A stretch of 7,331 bases of DNA, taken from NCBI GenBank assembly GCA_900552085.1, contig URYB01000131.1:1-7331 (forward strand), given 5' to 3'. This document shows, piece after piece, positions 1 to 6,191 of the stretch. The notes under the pieces were generated by a model. It saw only the letters and a program-made list of their open reading frames with translations. It was not told where the DNA came from and searched no databases. How positions within the stretch are numbered: the stretch's first letter is position 1; every line of letters begins with the position of its first letter. This stretch comes from an uncultured Lachnobacterium sp. Lineage in GTDB: Bacteria > Bacillota > Clostridia > Lachnospirales > Lachnospiraceae. The translations under genes and the position numbers were made by a program.

Positions 1-179
1 GTCAACGGAATCTTTACATGCGAAATTTCGGATTGGTATACCTCCGGCATCTCCTCCGGATGAATGATGACAAATTTTTTCGGAGTAAAATGTCCTGCCC
101 CCGAATCGTCATTTCTTGCAATCATTGTTGATCCGTCGTAAGATGCTTTTTTCCCTACTAATATCGTTGTACAAGGCAT
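1..179 (-). CDS. C69 family dipeptidase, N-terminal 59 residues (gene runs off the left edge)
   Basis: The visible protein begins MPCTTILVGKKASYDGSTM and continues with ARNDDSGAG. This matches the start of peptidase family C69 (the PepD/PepDA dipeptidases of lactobacilli and clostridia), Ntn-hydrolases that cleave dipeptides in the cytoplasm. In the family the Cys near the N-terminus (Cys3 here) is the catalytic nucleophile and becomes N-terminal after removal of a very short propeptide; the following TTILVGK and the D-G-S-T and ARN(D/E)D segments are conserved around the active site. No signal peptide is present. The ATG at 177-179 is supported by an AAGGAG ribosome site (complement of 188-193), 8 bases upstream. 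It lies 49 bases after the stop of the preceding minus-strand gene, so it is probably the last visible member of that operon. The C-terminal majority of the usual 450-500 residues is outside the window. The family call is firm; the substrate is unknown. Confidence 0.9.
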   Translation of the reverse strand, partial: MPCTTILVGKKASYDGSTMIARNDDSGAGHFTPKKFVIIHPEEMPEVYQSEISHVKIPL

Positions 180-228
180 GTTTTTGTCTCCTTTTTATGT
201 ATAGTTCACCTGCCGTGATATTTTTATA

Positions 229-1077
229 CTATGCCAGCTGCAGTTCCACCGTGATATCTTCTTTATCTTTCACCTTAAATACCGGAACCCACGCAACTTC
301 TGCATCCGGAACATAATGGAGATTTCCGATTGCCAGACGTTCCGTTTTCTTTGGTGTCAGCTTCCCTATGAAGAAAATCCCGATTGGCTCATCGTCCGGC
401 ATCTGTTTCACCGGCAATTCTTCCTCTTCCATTTCCAAAGCATCCAGCCGGTAGGTCTGTCCTGTGACCGGATGTAAAAACTCGATCTGATCACCAGTGT
501 GCAGAATAAAGCTTTCTTCTCCATAGATTGGTTTTTCTTCTGCCTGCAATGTCAGCACAAAACTTTGTATCTCACTGGCATTTACCGGCTGCTTCCACCG
601 GAAATAAAAGCGCCCGATCCACCAGATGTATGCAGGATCTAACCCATAATGCTGCTGGCAGGCTTCTGCCTCCTGCCCCTGTTTTTCTTCCAGCTTTTCC
701 AAAATTTCTGACGGATACCAGCCCATACCCCTGGTCCAGTCGCTTTGCAGTTCTTTTCCATTACAGGTAAGCAGCACCGTCGGGCATTCACCAAGTGGGG
801 ATTCCGCCTCAATCTGCTCGCGCTGCTGGTCCGTAATCTGCTCTTCGTCCACATCTTTCCATTTCTCATAAAACGCAAGGTACTGTTCCGGCGTAACCTG
901 CTTTGCCAATTCCAGCACCAACCCCTGTTGGCAGGCAAAAACGGACAATGCTTTCCACTGTTCACACTGGGAATTTCTATTTTCCCACACAATATCCTTT
1001 TGTAAGGAAATCTCTACCCCCGGTTCTTCTGTGGGCAGCTTTTGATTTTCATAATAAATACGATAAGATTCACTCAT
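229..1077 (-). CDS. Conserved-looking hypothetical protein, acidic and soluble, 282 aa
   Basis: I do not recognise this family. The protein is rich in Glu and Gln, with no signal peptide and no membrane segment, so it should be cytoplasmic. A first part (about 1-130) has aromatic/strand stretches, a Gln/Glu-rich stretch around 77-92, and a striking DWTRGMGWYPSEILEKLE segment at 113-130. A second part (about 150-282) is strand-rich: IWWIGRFYFRW at 151-161, an acidic EMEEEE run at 215-220, then IGIFFIGKL and NLHYVPDAEVAWVPVFKV. Cysteines (38, 49, 98, 105, 140) are scattered with no metal-binding spacing. The ATG at 1075-1077 has a GGGAG ribosome site that overlaps the stop of the nitroreductase gene; only 9 bases separate the two genes, so they are almost certainly translated from one message. 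That pairing is the only functional hint. The reading frame is real by length, ribosome site and operon fit; function is unknown. Confidence 0.85.
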   Translation of the reverse strand: MSESYRIYYENQKLPTEEPGVEISLQKDIVWENRNSQCEQWKALSVFACQQGLVLELAKQVTPEQYLAFYEKWKDVDEEQITDQQREQIEAESPLGECPTVLLTCNGKELQSDWTRGMGWYPSEILEKLEEKQGQEAEACQQHYGLDPAYIWWIGRFYFRWKQPVNASEIQSFVLTLQAEEKPIYGEESFILHTGDQIEFLHPVTGQTYRLDALEMEEEELPVKQMPDDEPIGIFFIGKLTPKKTERLAIGNLHYVPDAEVAWVPVFKVKDKEDITVELQLA

Positions 1078-1086
1078 GGCAACTCC

Positions 1087-1608
1087 CTATTTGATGTAAA
1101 AGACGCGGTTTTCTTTTCTAGGAATCACATCCGGATAATCCCCGTCCACATAGCCGAGTGCACAGTGTCCGATTCCTTCGTATTCGTCCTCAATTCCAAG
1201 GGATGCAAGCAGTTCTTTGCCCCAATCGCTTTCAAATTCCTCTTTTGCACGGTGAATCCAGCAGCTTCCGATTCCCAGATCATGGGCTGCAAGCATCAGG
1301 TTCCCCATCACAAGGCTGCCATCGTAGACATGTGTCGGCCAGTCTTTTTTACCTAAGACGATGAGCATTGCCGGTGCGCCATAAAACGGATCACCCTCAC
1401 TTCCCATGATTTCAGCATTTTTCTTTGCGATTTCATCGCGATTCTCTTTGTTCGTCACTTGAATGATGATCACATTCTGCGCACCTCTGCCATTTGCCGC
1501 ATAGGTTCCCGCCTCGATGATCTGGTCTAAAATTTCCTGTGGGATTGCATCCGGTTTGAATTTGCGGATACTTCTTCTGGTTTTCATTTCTTCTAATACG
1601 TTGCTCAT
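1087..1608 (-). CDS. Nitroreductase family protein (FMN-dependent oxidoreductase), 173 aa
   Basis: This is a short member of the nitroreductase (NfnB/NfsA, Pfam Nitroreductase) superfamily: homodimeric flavoproteins that use NAD(P)H to reduce nitroaromatics, quinones, enones or flavin. The FMN phosphate signature RRSIRKF is at 11-17, the AANGRGAQN loop at 38-46 takes the place of the usual A-P-S-x-x-N-x-Q-P loop, the dimer/FMN helix DGSLVMGNLMLAAHDLGIGSC spans 96-116, and GYVDGDYP lies at 152-159 before the basic PRKENR tail. Length (173) is at the short end for the family, typical of clostridial versions; nothing appears truncated. The ATG at 1606-1608 follows an AGGAGG ribosome site (complement of 1617-1622) at 8-base spacing. 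The physiological substrate cannot be read from sequence. It leads the operon with the unknown 282-residue protein and the C69 dipeptidase, unless the small frame just upstream is also translated. Confidence 0.93.
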   Translation of the reverse strand: MSNVLEEMKTRRSIRKFKPDAIPQEILDQIIEAGTYAANGRGAQNVIIIQVTNKENRDEIAKKNAEIMGSEGDPFYGAPAMLIVLGKKDWPTHVYDGSLVMGNLMLAAHDLGIGSCWIHRAKEEFESDWGKELLASLGIEDEYEGIGHCALGYVDGDYPDVIPRKENRVFYIK

Positions 1609-1623
1609 TTTGATTTCCTCCTG

Positions 1624-1686
1624 TCAGTCTTCTTTTGTTAATTGCTCAATCACACAGATATGTTTTTTTTCTTTGTTGTAGTTCAT
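1624..1686 (-). CDS. Possible 20-residue leader peptide before the nitroreductase gene
   Basis: On the minus strand an ATG at 1684-1686 opens a 20-codon frame, MNYNKEKKHICVIEQLTKED, ending in TGA at 1624-1626, 15 bases before the nitroreductase ATG and directly next to its AGGAGG site. A GGAG (complement of 1693-1696) sits 6 bases upstream of this ATG, an ideal spacing. The peptide is charged, with a single Cys in HICVIEQL. It could be a translated leader whose termination affects ribosome access to the nitroreductase start, a free small protein, or chance. Against it: the best promoter I can find would start transcription at or just after the GGAG, removing that ribosome site from the message. 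I recognise no family. Confidence 0.3.
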   Translation of the reverse strand: MNYNKEKKHICVIEQLTKED

Positions 1687-1696
1687 TTCTGTCTCC

Positions 1697-1725
1697 AACA
1701 TACCACAAACACTACGTTTTTTCAC
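1697..1725 (-). promoter_or_regulatory. Candidate extended -10 promoter for the nitroreductase operon
   Basis: On the minus strand, GTGAAA (complement of 1720-1725, 4 of 6 matches to TTGACA) is followed after exactly 17 bases by TATGTT (complement of 1697-1702, 4 of 6 matches to TATAAT). TGG lies directly before the -10, giving the extended TGn element. It sits in the gap between the SGNH hydrolase stop and the nitroreductase. Transcription would start near 1690, giving a leader of about 80 bases. Seen by eye only; the individual hexamers are ordinary. Confidence 0.4.
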
Positions 1726-1730
1726 GAATA

Positions 1731-2351
1731 TTATTCCCCTGCATACCGGATAAATTCCGGGAAAATTGCGCGGTATCCTTCTTCTTTTATATGCATGCCC
1801 TCAATCGTATATTCAGCCTTGAGATTTCCGTTTTCATCCTTCAGCGGATCGTTGATATCGATATACTTTGCATGATGTTTTTCGGCAAGTTTTTCGACAG
1901 CTGCGTTTGCCTCAGCAATCTTCTGGTTCGTACGCACGAGAAGGCAAGGCTTCATCTCCTCGGTTGCTGCGTCATAATTAATCGGATAATATGCCATAAG
2001 ATACAGCTTTACATCCGGCAGAGCGTCTTTCACCTGACATAAAATCCGGTCGTAGTGATCGATCATCTGCGCAATCGGAATGTCCGGGTTGCTCAGATCA
2101 TTGGTTCCGATATTGATAAATAATTTCGACGGCTTTAAGTCCAGAATGCAGGTGTCGATATTTTCAAGCAGTTCGTCCGTGATAAATCCGCCGATTCCAC
2201 GGTTGTAGATGATCATGTCGATCTGTTTTTCTTTTACCAGTTCTTCCACCGGAAACATCTCCATGAGGGAAGATCCTGCACAGACAATCTGGCCCGGCAC
2301 AACCTCCTTGTTCAACCTTTCAAAACGTTTAATTTTTTCTTCTTTCGTCAT
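1731..2351 (-). CDS. SGNH/GDSL-type hydrolase (esterase/lipase fold), 206 aa
   Basis: The four conserved blocks of the SGNH hydrolase superfamily are present in order. Block I is AGSSLME at 25-31, with Ser28 the likely nucleophile. Block II is NRGIGG at 50-55, with an oxyanion-hole Gly. Block III is IGTNDLSN at 81-88, with Asn84 the oxyanion-hole Asn. Block V is IEGMHIKEEGY at 183-193, with His187 the catalytic base. The block V Asp (D-x-x-H) is Glu184 here. There is no signal peptide, so the enzyme is cytoplasmic, as for small platelet-activating-factor acetylhydrolase-like or acyl/acetyl esterases. The natural substrate (acetylated sugar, lipid or other ester) is unknown. The ATG at 2349-2351 follows GGAGGT (complement of 2358-2363) at 6-base spacing. 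It begins 26 bases after the LysR gene ends, so the two are probably co-transcribed and the enzyme may be in that regulator's regulon. Confidence 0.9.
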   Translation of the reverse strand: MTKEEKIKRFERLNKEVVPGQIVCAGSSLMEMFPVEELVKEKQIDMIIYNRGIGGFITDELLENIDTCILDLKPSKLFINIGTNDLSNPDIPIAQMIDHYDRILCQVKDALPDVKLYLMAYYPINYDAATEEMKPCLLVRTNQKIAEANAAVEKLAEKHHAKYIDINDPLKDENGNLKAEYTIEGMHIKEEGYRAIFPEFIRYAGE

Positions 2352-2377
2352 TGTTCTACCTCCATATCATTGAATAT

Positions 2378-3226
2378 CTATTTCCACATTTCAAGAAACG
2401 TTTTTACTTCCTCCGGCATGCGCCCCTTCCGCCACGCGAGAAGAAGCTCCGTCGTAAGATCCGCATCGAGAATATCACAGGACTGCATCTGATCCGACAG
2501 CTTGTGCATAGAAGCCGGAAGGATGGCAATCCCAAGTCCCTTTTCTGCCAATGTCATAGCCGTTCTCGCATCCTCACACTCACAGTATATATCGCACAAA
2601 AGCCCCTTCTTTTCGAACGCGGACAACAGATAACTCCGGTATCGATGGGAAAGAATCAGTTTCTGTTCAGACAATTCTTCGAGTGTGATTCCGGCTTTGT
2701 TTTTTTCCAGAACCTGGTTTCCAGCAGCCGCCATCGCAAGCAGCTTTTCCTGCACCAGTGTCCTGCTCTCACAGCCTTTGAGCGCGATCGGAGTCCGTAG
2801 AGTTGTGATATCAACCACACCGTTTTCCAACTGCTCCCGCAGGGTAAAGGTTGAGCCCTCGTGAATATCAAAGCGGATATCCGGATGCTCCGTGGAAAAA
2901 CGGATCAGATAATCGGACATCATAGAAACCGTGGACGGCGTAAATCCGATGTGGATCGTTGCCGCCTGGCTTGCCTTTATGACTTCCCACTTGGTAATAT
3001 CTGCCATCGTAAGAAGGCTGCCTGCCCGGTCATACAAAGTCTTCCCTGCCTCTGTCAAAGTAATCCTCTTTGTGCCGCGCAAAAAAAGCTGCACCTGAAG
3101 TTCTTCCTCTAGCATCTTGATCTGATAACTCAATGGCGGCTGCGTCATATGAAGAACCCGCGCTGCACCGCTGATCGTCCCTGCATCCACGATTGCACGG
3201 AAATATTCCAATTGTTTTACGTCCAT
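2378..3226 (-). CDS. LysR-type transcriptional regulator, 282 aa
   Basis: A winged helix-turn-helix of the LysR family occupies residues 1-60: MDVKQLEYFRAIVDAGTISG, then AARVLHMTQPPLSYQIKMLE as the recognition helix region, then the wing through TLTEAGKTLYD. A linker helix (about 60-88) leads to a periplasmic-binding-protein-like effector domain (about 90-282) that starts IHIGFTPSTV and contains EKGLGIAILPASM, a typical hinge/second-lobe segment. Such proteins bind DNA as tetramers and respond to a small molecule, often activating a divergent gene and repressing their own. An in-frame ATG 18 codons upstream would give a 300-residue protein, but that extension lies across the promoter region, while the ATG at 3224-3226 has a good AGGAGA site and gives the standard LysR N-terminus. 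It faces away from the MATE gene and precedes the SGNH gene by 26 bases. The effector cannot be predicted. Confidence 0.94.
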   Translation of the reverse strand: MDVKQLEYFRAIVDAGTISGAARVLHMTQPPLSYQIKMLEEELQVQLFLRGTKRITLTEAGKTLYDRAGSLLTMADITKWEVIKASQAATIHIGFTPSTVSMMSDYLIRFSTEHPDIRFDIHEGSTFTLREQLENGVVDITTLRTPIALKGCESRTLVQEKLLAMAAAGNQVLEKNKAGITLEELSEQKLILSHRYRSYLLSAFEKKGLLCDIYCECEDARTAMTLAEKGLGIAILPASMHKLSDQMQSCDILDADLTTELLLAWRKGRMPEEVKTFLEMWK

Positions 3227-3230
3227 AGCA

Positions 3231-3236
3231 TCTCCT
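3231..3236 (-). promoter_or_regulatory. Ribosome binding site that fixes the LysR start
   Basis: AGGAGA on the minus strand lies 4 bases before the ATG at 3224-3226. It supports the 282-residue form and argues against the 18-codon longer reading from 3280, which would put an AT-rich operator-like region inside the coding sequence. Confidence 0.75.
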
Positions 3237-3243
3237 ATACATT

Positions 3244-3266
3244 TTTTATATATCAAATACATAAAA
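3244..3266. promoter_or_regulatory. Inverted repeat, candidate LysR operator
   Basis: TTTTATATAT at 3244-3253 and ATACATAAAA at 3257-3266 are inverted repeats matching at 9 of 10 positions around a CAA spacer. The element contains T-N11-A spacings (for example T3249 to A3261), the LysR-family consensus form. It lies between the divergent regulator and transporter genes, 18 bases before the LysR ATG and just upstream of the MATE -35. That placement would suit autorepression plus activation of the MATE gene. The region is very AT-rich, so chance symmetry is a real alternative. Confidence 0.4.
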
Positions 3267-3273
3267 GTAATAT

Positions 3274-3302
3274 TTTTCATATATGTTAATCCATGGTATA
3301 CT
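3274..3302 (+). promoter_or_regulatory. Candidate promoter for the MATE transporter gene
   Basis: TTTTCA at 3274-3279 (4 of 6 to TTGACA), a 17-base spacer, and TATACT at 3297-3302 (5 of 6 to TATAAT) preceded by TGG, an extended -10. Transcription would start near 3309, giving a leader of about 34 bases. The -35 lies 7 bases from the inverted repeat, consistent with LysR-dependent activation. The LysR gene's own promoter must also lie in this AT-rich stretch, but I cannot single it out. Confidence 0.55.
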
Positions 3303-3342
3303 AAATGTCAACAGAAAGTCAAAATGAACAGAAAGAAATGAA

Positions 3343-4725
3343 ATGATTATGAAAAGAATTGATTTTGAACATGGTTCCATCCCAAGTAACATCTTAAATG
3401 CAGCAATTCCCATGCTGGTTGCGCAGCTTTTAAGCCTGCTTTACAACATCGTAGACCGCATTTATATTGCAAGAATCCCACATGTCGGAACGACCGCACT
3501 CGGAGCGGTCGGTTTATGTTTTCCGATTATTGTGATTATCACTGCTTTCAGCAATCTCTTCGGAAGTGGCGGTGCTCCGCTTTTTTCCATCAGCCGGGGC
3601 ATGAACGATTCCAAAAAAGCTGCTGAAATCATGAATACATCCTATACAATGGTCTGTGCCGGTGCGATTGCTTTAATGGCCATCGGACTTTTGTTTGCAC
3701 GTCCGATCCTTGTTCTGTTCGGAGCATCAAAGTCCGCACTGGTTTATGCCTATCCATACCTGATGATCTATCTGATCGGTACTTTGCCATCCATGATTTC
3801 CATCGGCATGAATTCCTTTATCAATGCGCAAGGCTATGCCACCATCGGCATGACATCCGTCGCGATCGGTGCCGTGGCAAACTGCATACTCGATCCACTC
3901 TTTATCTTTGTATTGCAACTTGGCATCCGTGGAGCTGCCATCGCGACTGTAATCTCACAGACGCTCTCTGCCATATTTGTGCTTTATTTTCTAAAGAAAC
4001 GCGCAGAATTTAAAGTACGGCTTCTGACCCGGGCCGAACTTGCCACATGTGGAGAAAATGCAAAAAACATCGTAAGTCTCGGTACTGCCGGTTTTATCAT
4101 GCAGCTTACCAACAGCCTCGTCAGCATCTGCTGTAACAATGTGCTCTCCGTAACCGGCGGCGATATTTATATCTCCGTGATGACGATTATCTCCAGTGTC
4201 CGGCAGCTTGTTGAAACACCGATCTATGCCATGAATGAGGGAAGTTCTCCGATCTTGAGCTACAATTACGGGGCGCGCCGCCCGAAACGTGTCAAACAGG
4301 CAATCCTTACGATGGCCTTAATGATTTTCGTCTACACGGGTGCCATGTGGTCTGTCATTATCCTTGCACCACATTTTCTGATCCAGATTTTCAGTTCCGA
4401 CAGCCAGCTAATCCAGGCAGCGGTTCCTGCCTTGAAACTTTATTTTGCAGCCTTTATTTTCATGGATCTGCAATACATCGGACAGACAACTTTTAAATCT
4501 CTCAATAAAAAGAAGCAGGCGATTTTTTTCTCCCTGCTTCGTAAAGTATTTATCGTTGTACCACTGACCTACCTGTTCCCATATGCACTTGGCATGGGAA
4601 CAAGAGGCGTGTTTATGGCAGAACCGGTCTCCAATGTGATCGGCGGAAGCCTGTGCTGTATTACCATGCTCTGCACCATCCTTCCGGAATTAAACTGCAT
4701 GGGAAAAAGCACCCAGACGGATTAA
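3343..4725 (+). CDS. MATE family efflux transporter, 460 aa
   Basis: The protein is a multidrug and toxin extrusion (MATE) transporter of the DinF/MepA-like clostridial group: a 12-helix inner-membrane antiporter that exports cationic or other small compounds using Na+ or H+. Two pseudo-symmetric halves of six helices each are visible (about 17-217 and 245-447), with a cytoplasmic loop near 218-243. Family signatures include YNIVDRIYIAR at 34-44, GSGGAPLFSISRG at 74-86, NSFINAQG at 157-164, DPLFIF at 184-189, and in the second half ETPIYAMNEGSSPILSYNYG at 291-310 followed by the basic ARRPKRVK. Length is normal. The ATG at 3343 has only a weak purine-rich ribosome site (AGAAAG at 3330-3335); a second in-frame ATG lies at 3349 but is spaced worse. 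It is divergent from the LysR gene, the likely regulator. Its stop overlaps the stop of the convergent DUF438 gene. Substrate unknown. Confidence 0.95.
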   Translation: MIMKRIDFEHGSIPSNILNAAIPMLVAQLLSLLYNIVDRIYIARIPHVGTTALGAVGLCFPIIVIITAFSNLFGSGGAPLFSISRGMNDSKKAAEIMNTSYTMVCAGAIALMAIGLLFARPILVLFGASKSALVYAYPYLMIYLIGTLPSMISIGMNSFINAQGYATIGMTSVAIGAVANCILDPLFIFVLQLGIRGAAIATVISQTLSAIFVLYFLKKRAEFKVRLLTRAELATCGENAKNIVSLGTAGFIMQLTNSLVSICCNNVLSVTGGDIYISVMTIISSVRQLVETPIYAMNEGSSPILSYNYGARRPKRVKQAILTMALMIFVYTGAMWSVIILAPHFLIQIFSSDSQLIQAAVPALKLYFAAFIFMDLQYIGQTTFKSLNKKKQAIFFSLLRKVFIVVPLTYLFPYALGMGTRGVFMAEPVSNVIGGSLCCITMLCTILPELNCMGKSTQTD

Positions 4726-4727
4726 TC
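4720..4727. other. Palindrome GATTAATC shared by two convergent stop codons
   Basis: The MATE gene ends GAT TAA on the plus strand and the DUF438 gene ends GAT TAA on the minus strand. The two readings share the palindrome GATTAATC, so the coding regions overlap by four bases (4722-4725). Both proteins end in Asp. There is no intergenic space for a terminator, so each transcript must run into the other gene. Confidence 0.95.
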
Positions 4728-6032
4728 CTCCTGTCCTGCGCGAAGTGCTGCTTCCTTCGCTTTTATGTCGGAAAGAAAGTGCTCTTTCGCAAATCCCATA
4801 TCCTGCACGAGTTCCATCGTTCCAAGATATGTGCCTTGTGCATCCCGCACGGCCATGTAAGTAACCAGCATGGTCTTTCCGTTTTTCTCCATCCAGATTG
4901 GCACTTTATCGAGCGTTCCATTCCGGAACTCTCCGATGATGCGCCGCACCTGCTGCTCGACTTTCGGCGGGTGACAGGAAAATACCTCGCGGTCGATTGC
5001 CATGCCCGGACGCTTGAAATCTTTCGGTCCTTCATTAAAAAACCGGTTGATATTATCCGCATCGACAAATGTGATCTCCATCGGGATCGTGTTAAGCATT
5101 GCGGTAAGCTGCGCAAGCGTCAGATGTCCTCCTGCCATGATGACTTCCTCTGTTCTATTTTTCATAACATTCCCGGAAACGTTTCCTGCGGATTTCTCTT
5201 TCAGATATGTTTCTGCCGCTTCCCATGTTGCATTTTCCACACCAAAGCAGACTGGGTAGTCCTTTGAATCGCGGTATATTCCAATCCACTCTTCCTCCGT
5301 AAAATTCAGTGCGCAGTTCGGGAAGAAAATATTGGCTTCCTTGTAGATCATATCCTCCACGCGCTGCAATGCAGCAATAAAACACTCCATCCATTTTGTT
5401 TCTTTATCCGTAAGTTTCTCACTATGCAGCCCAACATTTTTCTTTGCGAACGGCCAGCGTTTTGCCAGATCTGCCAGTTCATCCCTGATTTCATCATCCG
5501 TCGTCCACATCACATCTGCCGGACCACTGATCCCATATTTCACTTTCAGATGCGGATAAAGAAGATCTCCTTTTTTCGCATAGTGGATCGCCACCTCGCG
5601 CAATTTTCCAAACAGTTCCTGTGAAATCATTTTTGTTTTTTCTATTTCTTCCCTGCATTCCCGGATTACGTTTTCTAACACTTCATTTTCCAACGTAAAT
5701 GTCTGCAGCGGATGTCCGGCGATTCCAATCAAAGCTGCAGTGGCTGCCAGCTTTTTCTCTTTTACCGATGCTGCAACCGCTTTTTCGGCGCTGGCAATTT
5801 TCTCTTCGCTGGTATTGCCACGGAACAACGCCGCATGGACATCGCACAATTTCTGCACCGTCGCAAGCGGTGTGCCGCCCTGCAAAAGTTCCTGCTCTGC
5901 CTGCATGATCTCTGCCGGATCAACTTCTTCAAATTCTTTTACAAAGTCTGCTCTTACTTTTTCAAGTTCTTCCCCGGCGCTCAGCCGCTCCAGATATGTT
6001 TTGATCTGTTCTACCCGTGTGTTATGTTCCAT
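4722..6032 (-). CDS. DUF438 / hemerythrin-like (HHE) / PAS domain protein, 436 aa
   Basis: This has the architecture of the clostridial DUF438 family. An N-terminal DUF438 domain spans about 8-75 and includes the QELLQGG and LCDVHAALF segments. A hemerythrin-like HHE helical domain spans about 95-240, with GHPLQTFTLENEVLE at 106-120, IHYAKKGDLLYPHLK at 149-163, DVMWTTDDEIR at 173-183 and KEANIFFP at 231-238. A C-terminal PAS domain spans about 300-415, with LTLAQLTAMLNTIPMEITFVD at 304-324, the family-typical CHPPK at 353-357, and IPMEI/VPIWME strands. HHE domains can hold a di-iron centre for O2 or NO binding; PAS domains bind cofactors or mediate dimers. A soluble redox or gas sensor is plausible, but no output domain is present and the biological role is not established. 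The acidic residue I expect after the His150 motif is Gly155. The ATG at 6030-6032 follows AAAGGA (complement of 6040-6045). It converges on the MATE gene with overlapping stops. Confidence 0.92.
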   Translation of the reverse strand: MEHNTRVEQIKTYLERLSAGEELEKVRADFVKEFEEVDPAEIMQAEQELLQGGTPLATVQKLCDVHAALFRGNTSEEKIASAEKAVAASVKEKKLAATAALIGIAGHPLQTFTLENEVLENVIRECREEIEKTKMISQELFGKLREVAIHYAKKGDLLYPHLKVKYGISGPADVMWTTDDEIRDELADLAKRWPFAKKNVGLHSEKLTDKETKWMECFIAALQRVEDMIYKEANIFFPNCALNFTEEEWIGIYRDSKDYPVCFGVENATWEAAETYLKEKSAGNVSGNVMKNRTEEVIMAGGHLTLAQLTAMLNTIPMEITFVDADNINRFFNEGPKDFKRPGMAIDREVFSCHPPKVEQQVRRIIGEFRNGTLDKVPIWMEKNGKTMLVTYMAVRDAQGTYLGTMELVQDMGFAKEHFLSDIKAKEAALRAGQED

Positions 6033-6191
6033 GATTTCATCCTTTCCAAATGCACTTTTGTTTTTTGTAACTTTCTATTCTCTCTTTGCGATCTGCCACC
6101 GCAATTCCTTACAAACAGTTTTTACGTTCTACAGTTACAATATACAAAAAAACAGGAAAAGAATATGTTGTCATAGCCACGTTTTATCCTT
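6033..6191. other. Intergenic region upstream of the DUF438 gene (159 bases)
   Basis: Between two minus-strand genes. On the minus strand it holds the DUF438 ribosome site, a TATATT hexamer (complement of 6141-6146) without a convincing -35, a TTGCG...CGCAA inverted repeat of five bases per arm with a 9-base loop, and two AACTGT direct repeats 16 bases apart (complement of 6115-6120 and 6131-6136). No G+C-rich stem followed by a T run is present after the M56 gene, so I call no terminator. A regulated promoter for the DUF438 gene is likely here but cannot be placed. Confidence 0.4.

Noticed and set aside
208..220. TCAC-GGCAG-GTGA inverted repeat (minus strand) between the unknown gene and the dipeptidase
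   Set aside because: Four-base arms with no following T run; too weak for a terminator or an operator.
1635..2042. Plus-strand open frame of 135 codons opposite the SGNH gene
   Set aside because: Antisense to a gene with all SGNH blocks; the Phe/Ser/Cys-rich composition is an artefact of the complementary strand.
3227..3280. 18-codon N-terminal extension of the LysR protein
   Set aside because: It lacks a ribosome site, covers the operator-like repeat, and the 282-residue form has a good ribosome site and the standard family N-terminus.
3324..3341. Five-codon frame MNRKK just before the MATE start
   Set aside because: No ribosome site and too short to judge; expected by chance in an A-rich leader.
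4653..5267. Long plus-strand open frame of 204 codons opposite the DUF438 gene
   Set aside because: It lies antisense to a well-supported family protein, has no family features, and its Cys/His/Phe-rich content is what the complement of this gene gives.
6114..6179. Minus-strand 21-codon frame (MTTYSFPVFLYIVTVERKNCL) between the M56 and DUF438 genes
   Set aside because: No ribosome site at a usable distance before its ATG, and no link to the next gene; likely chance.
6145..6191. Possible terminator after the M56 gene ending in a T run (minus-strand CCTGTTTTTTT)
   Set aside because: No matching stem upstream of the T run; only about three base pairs can form.
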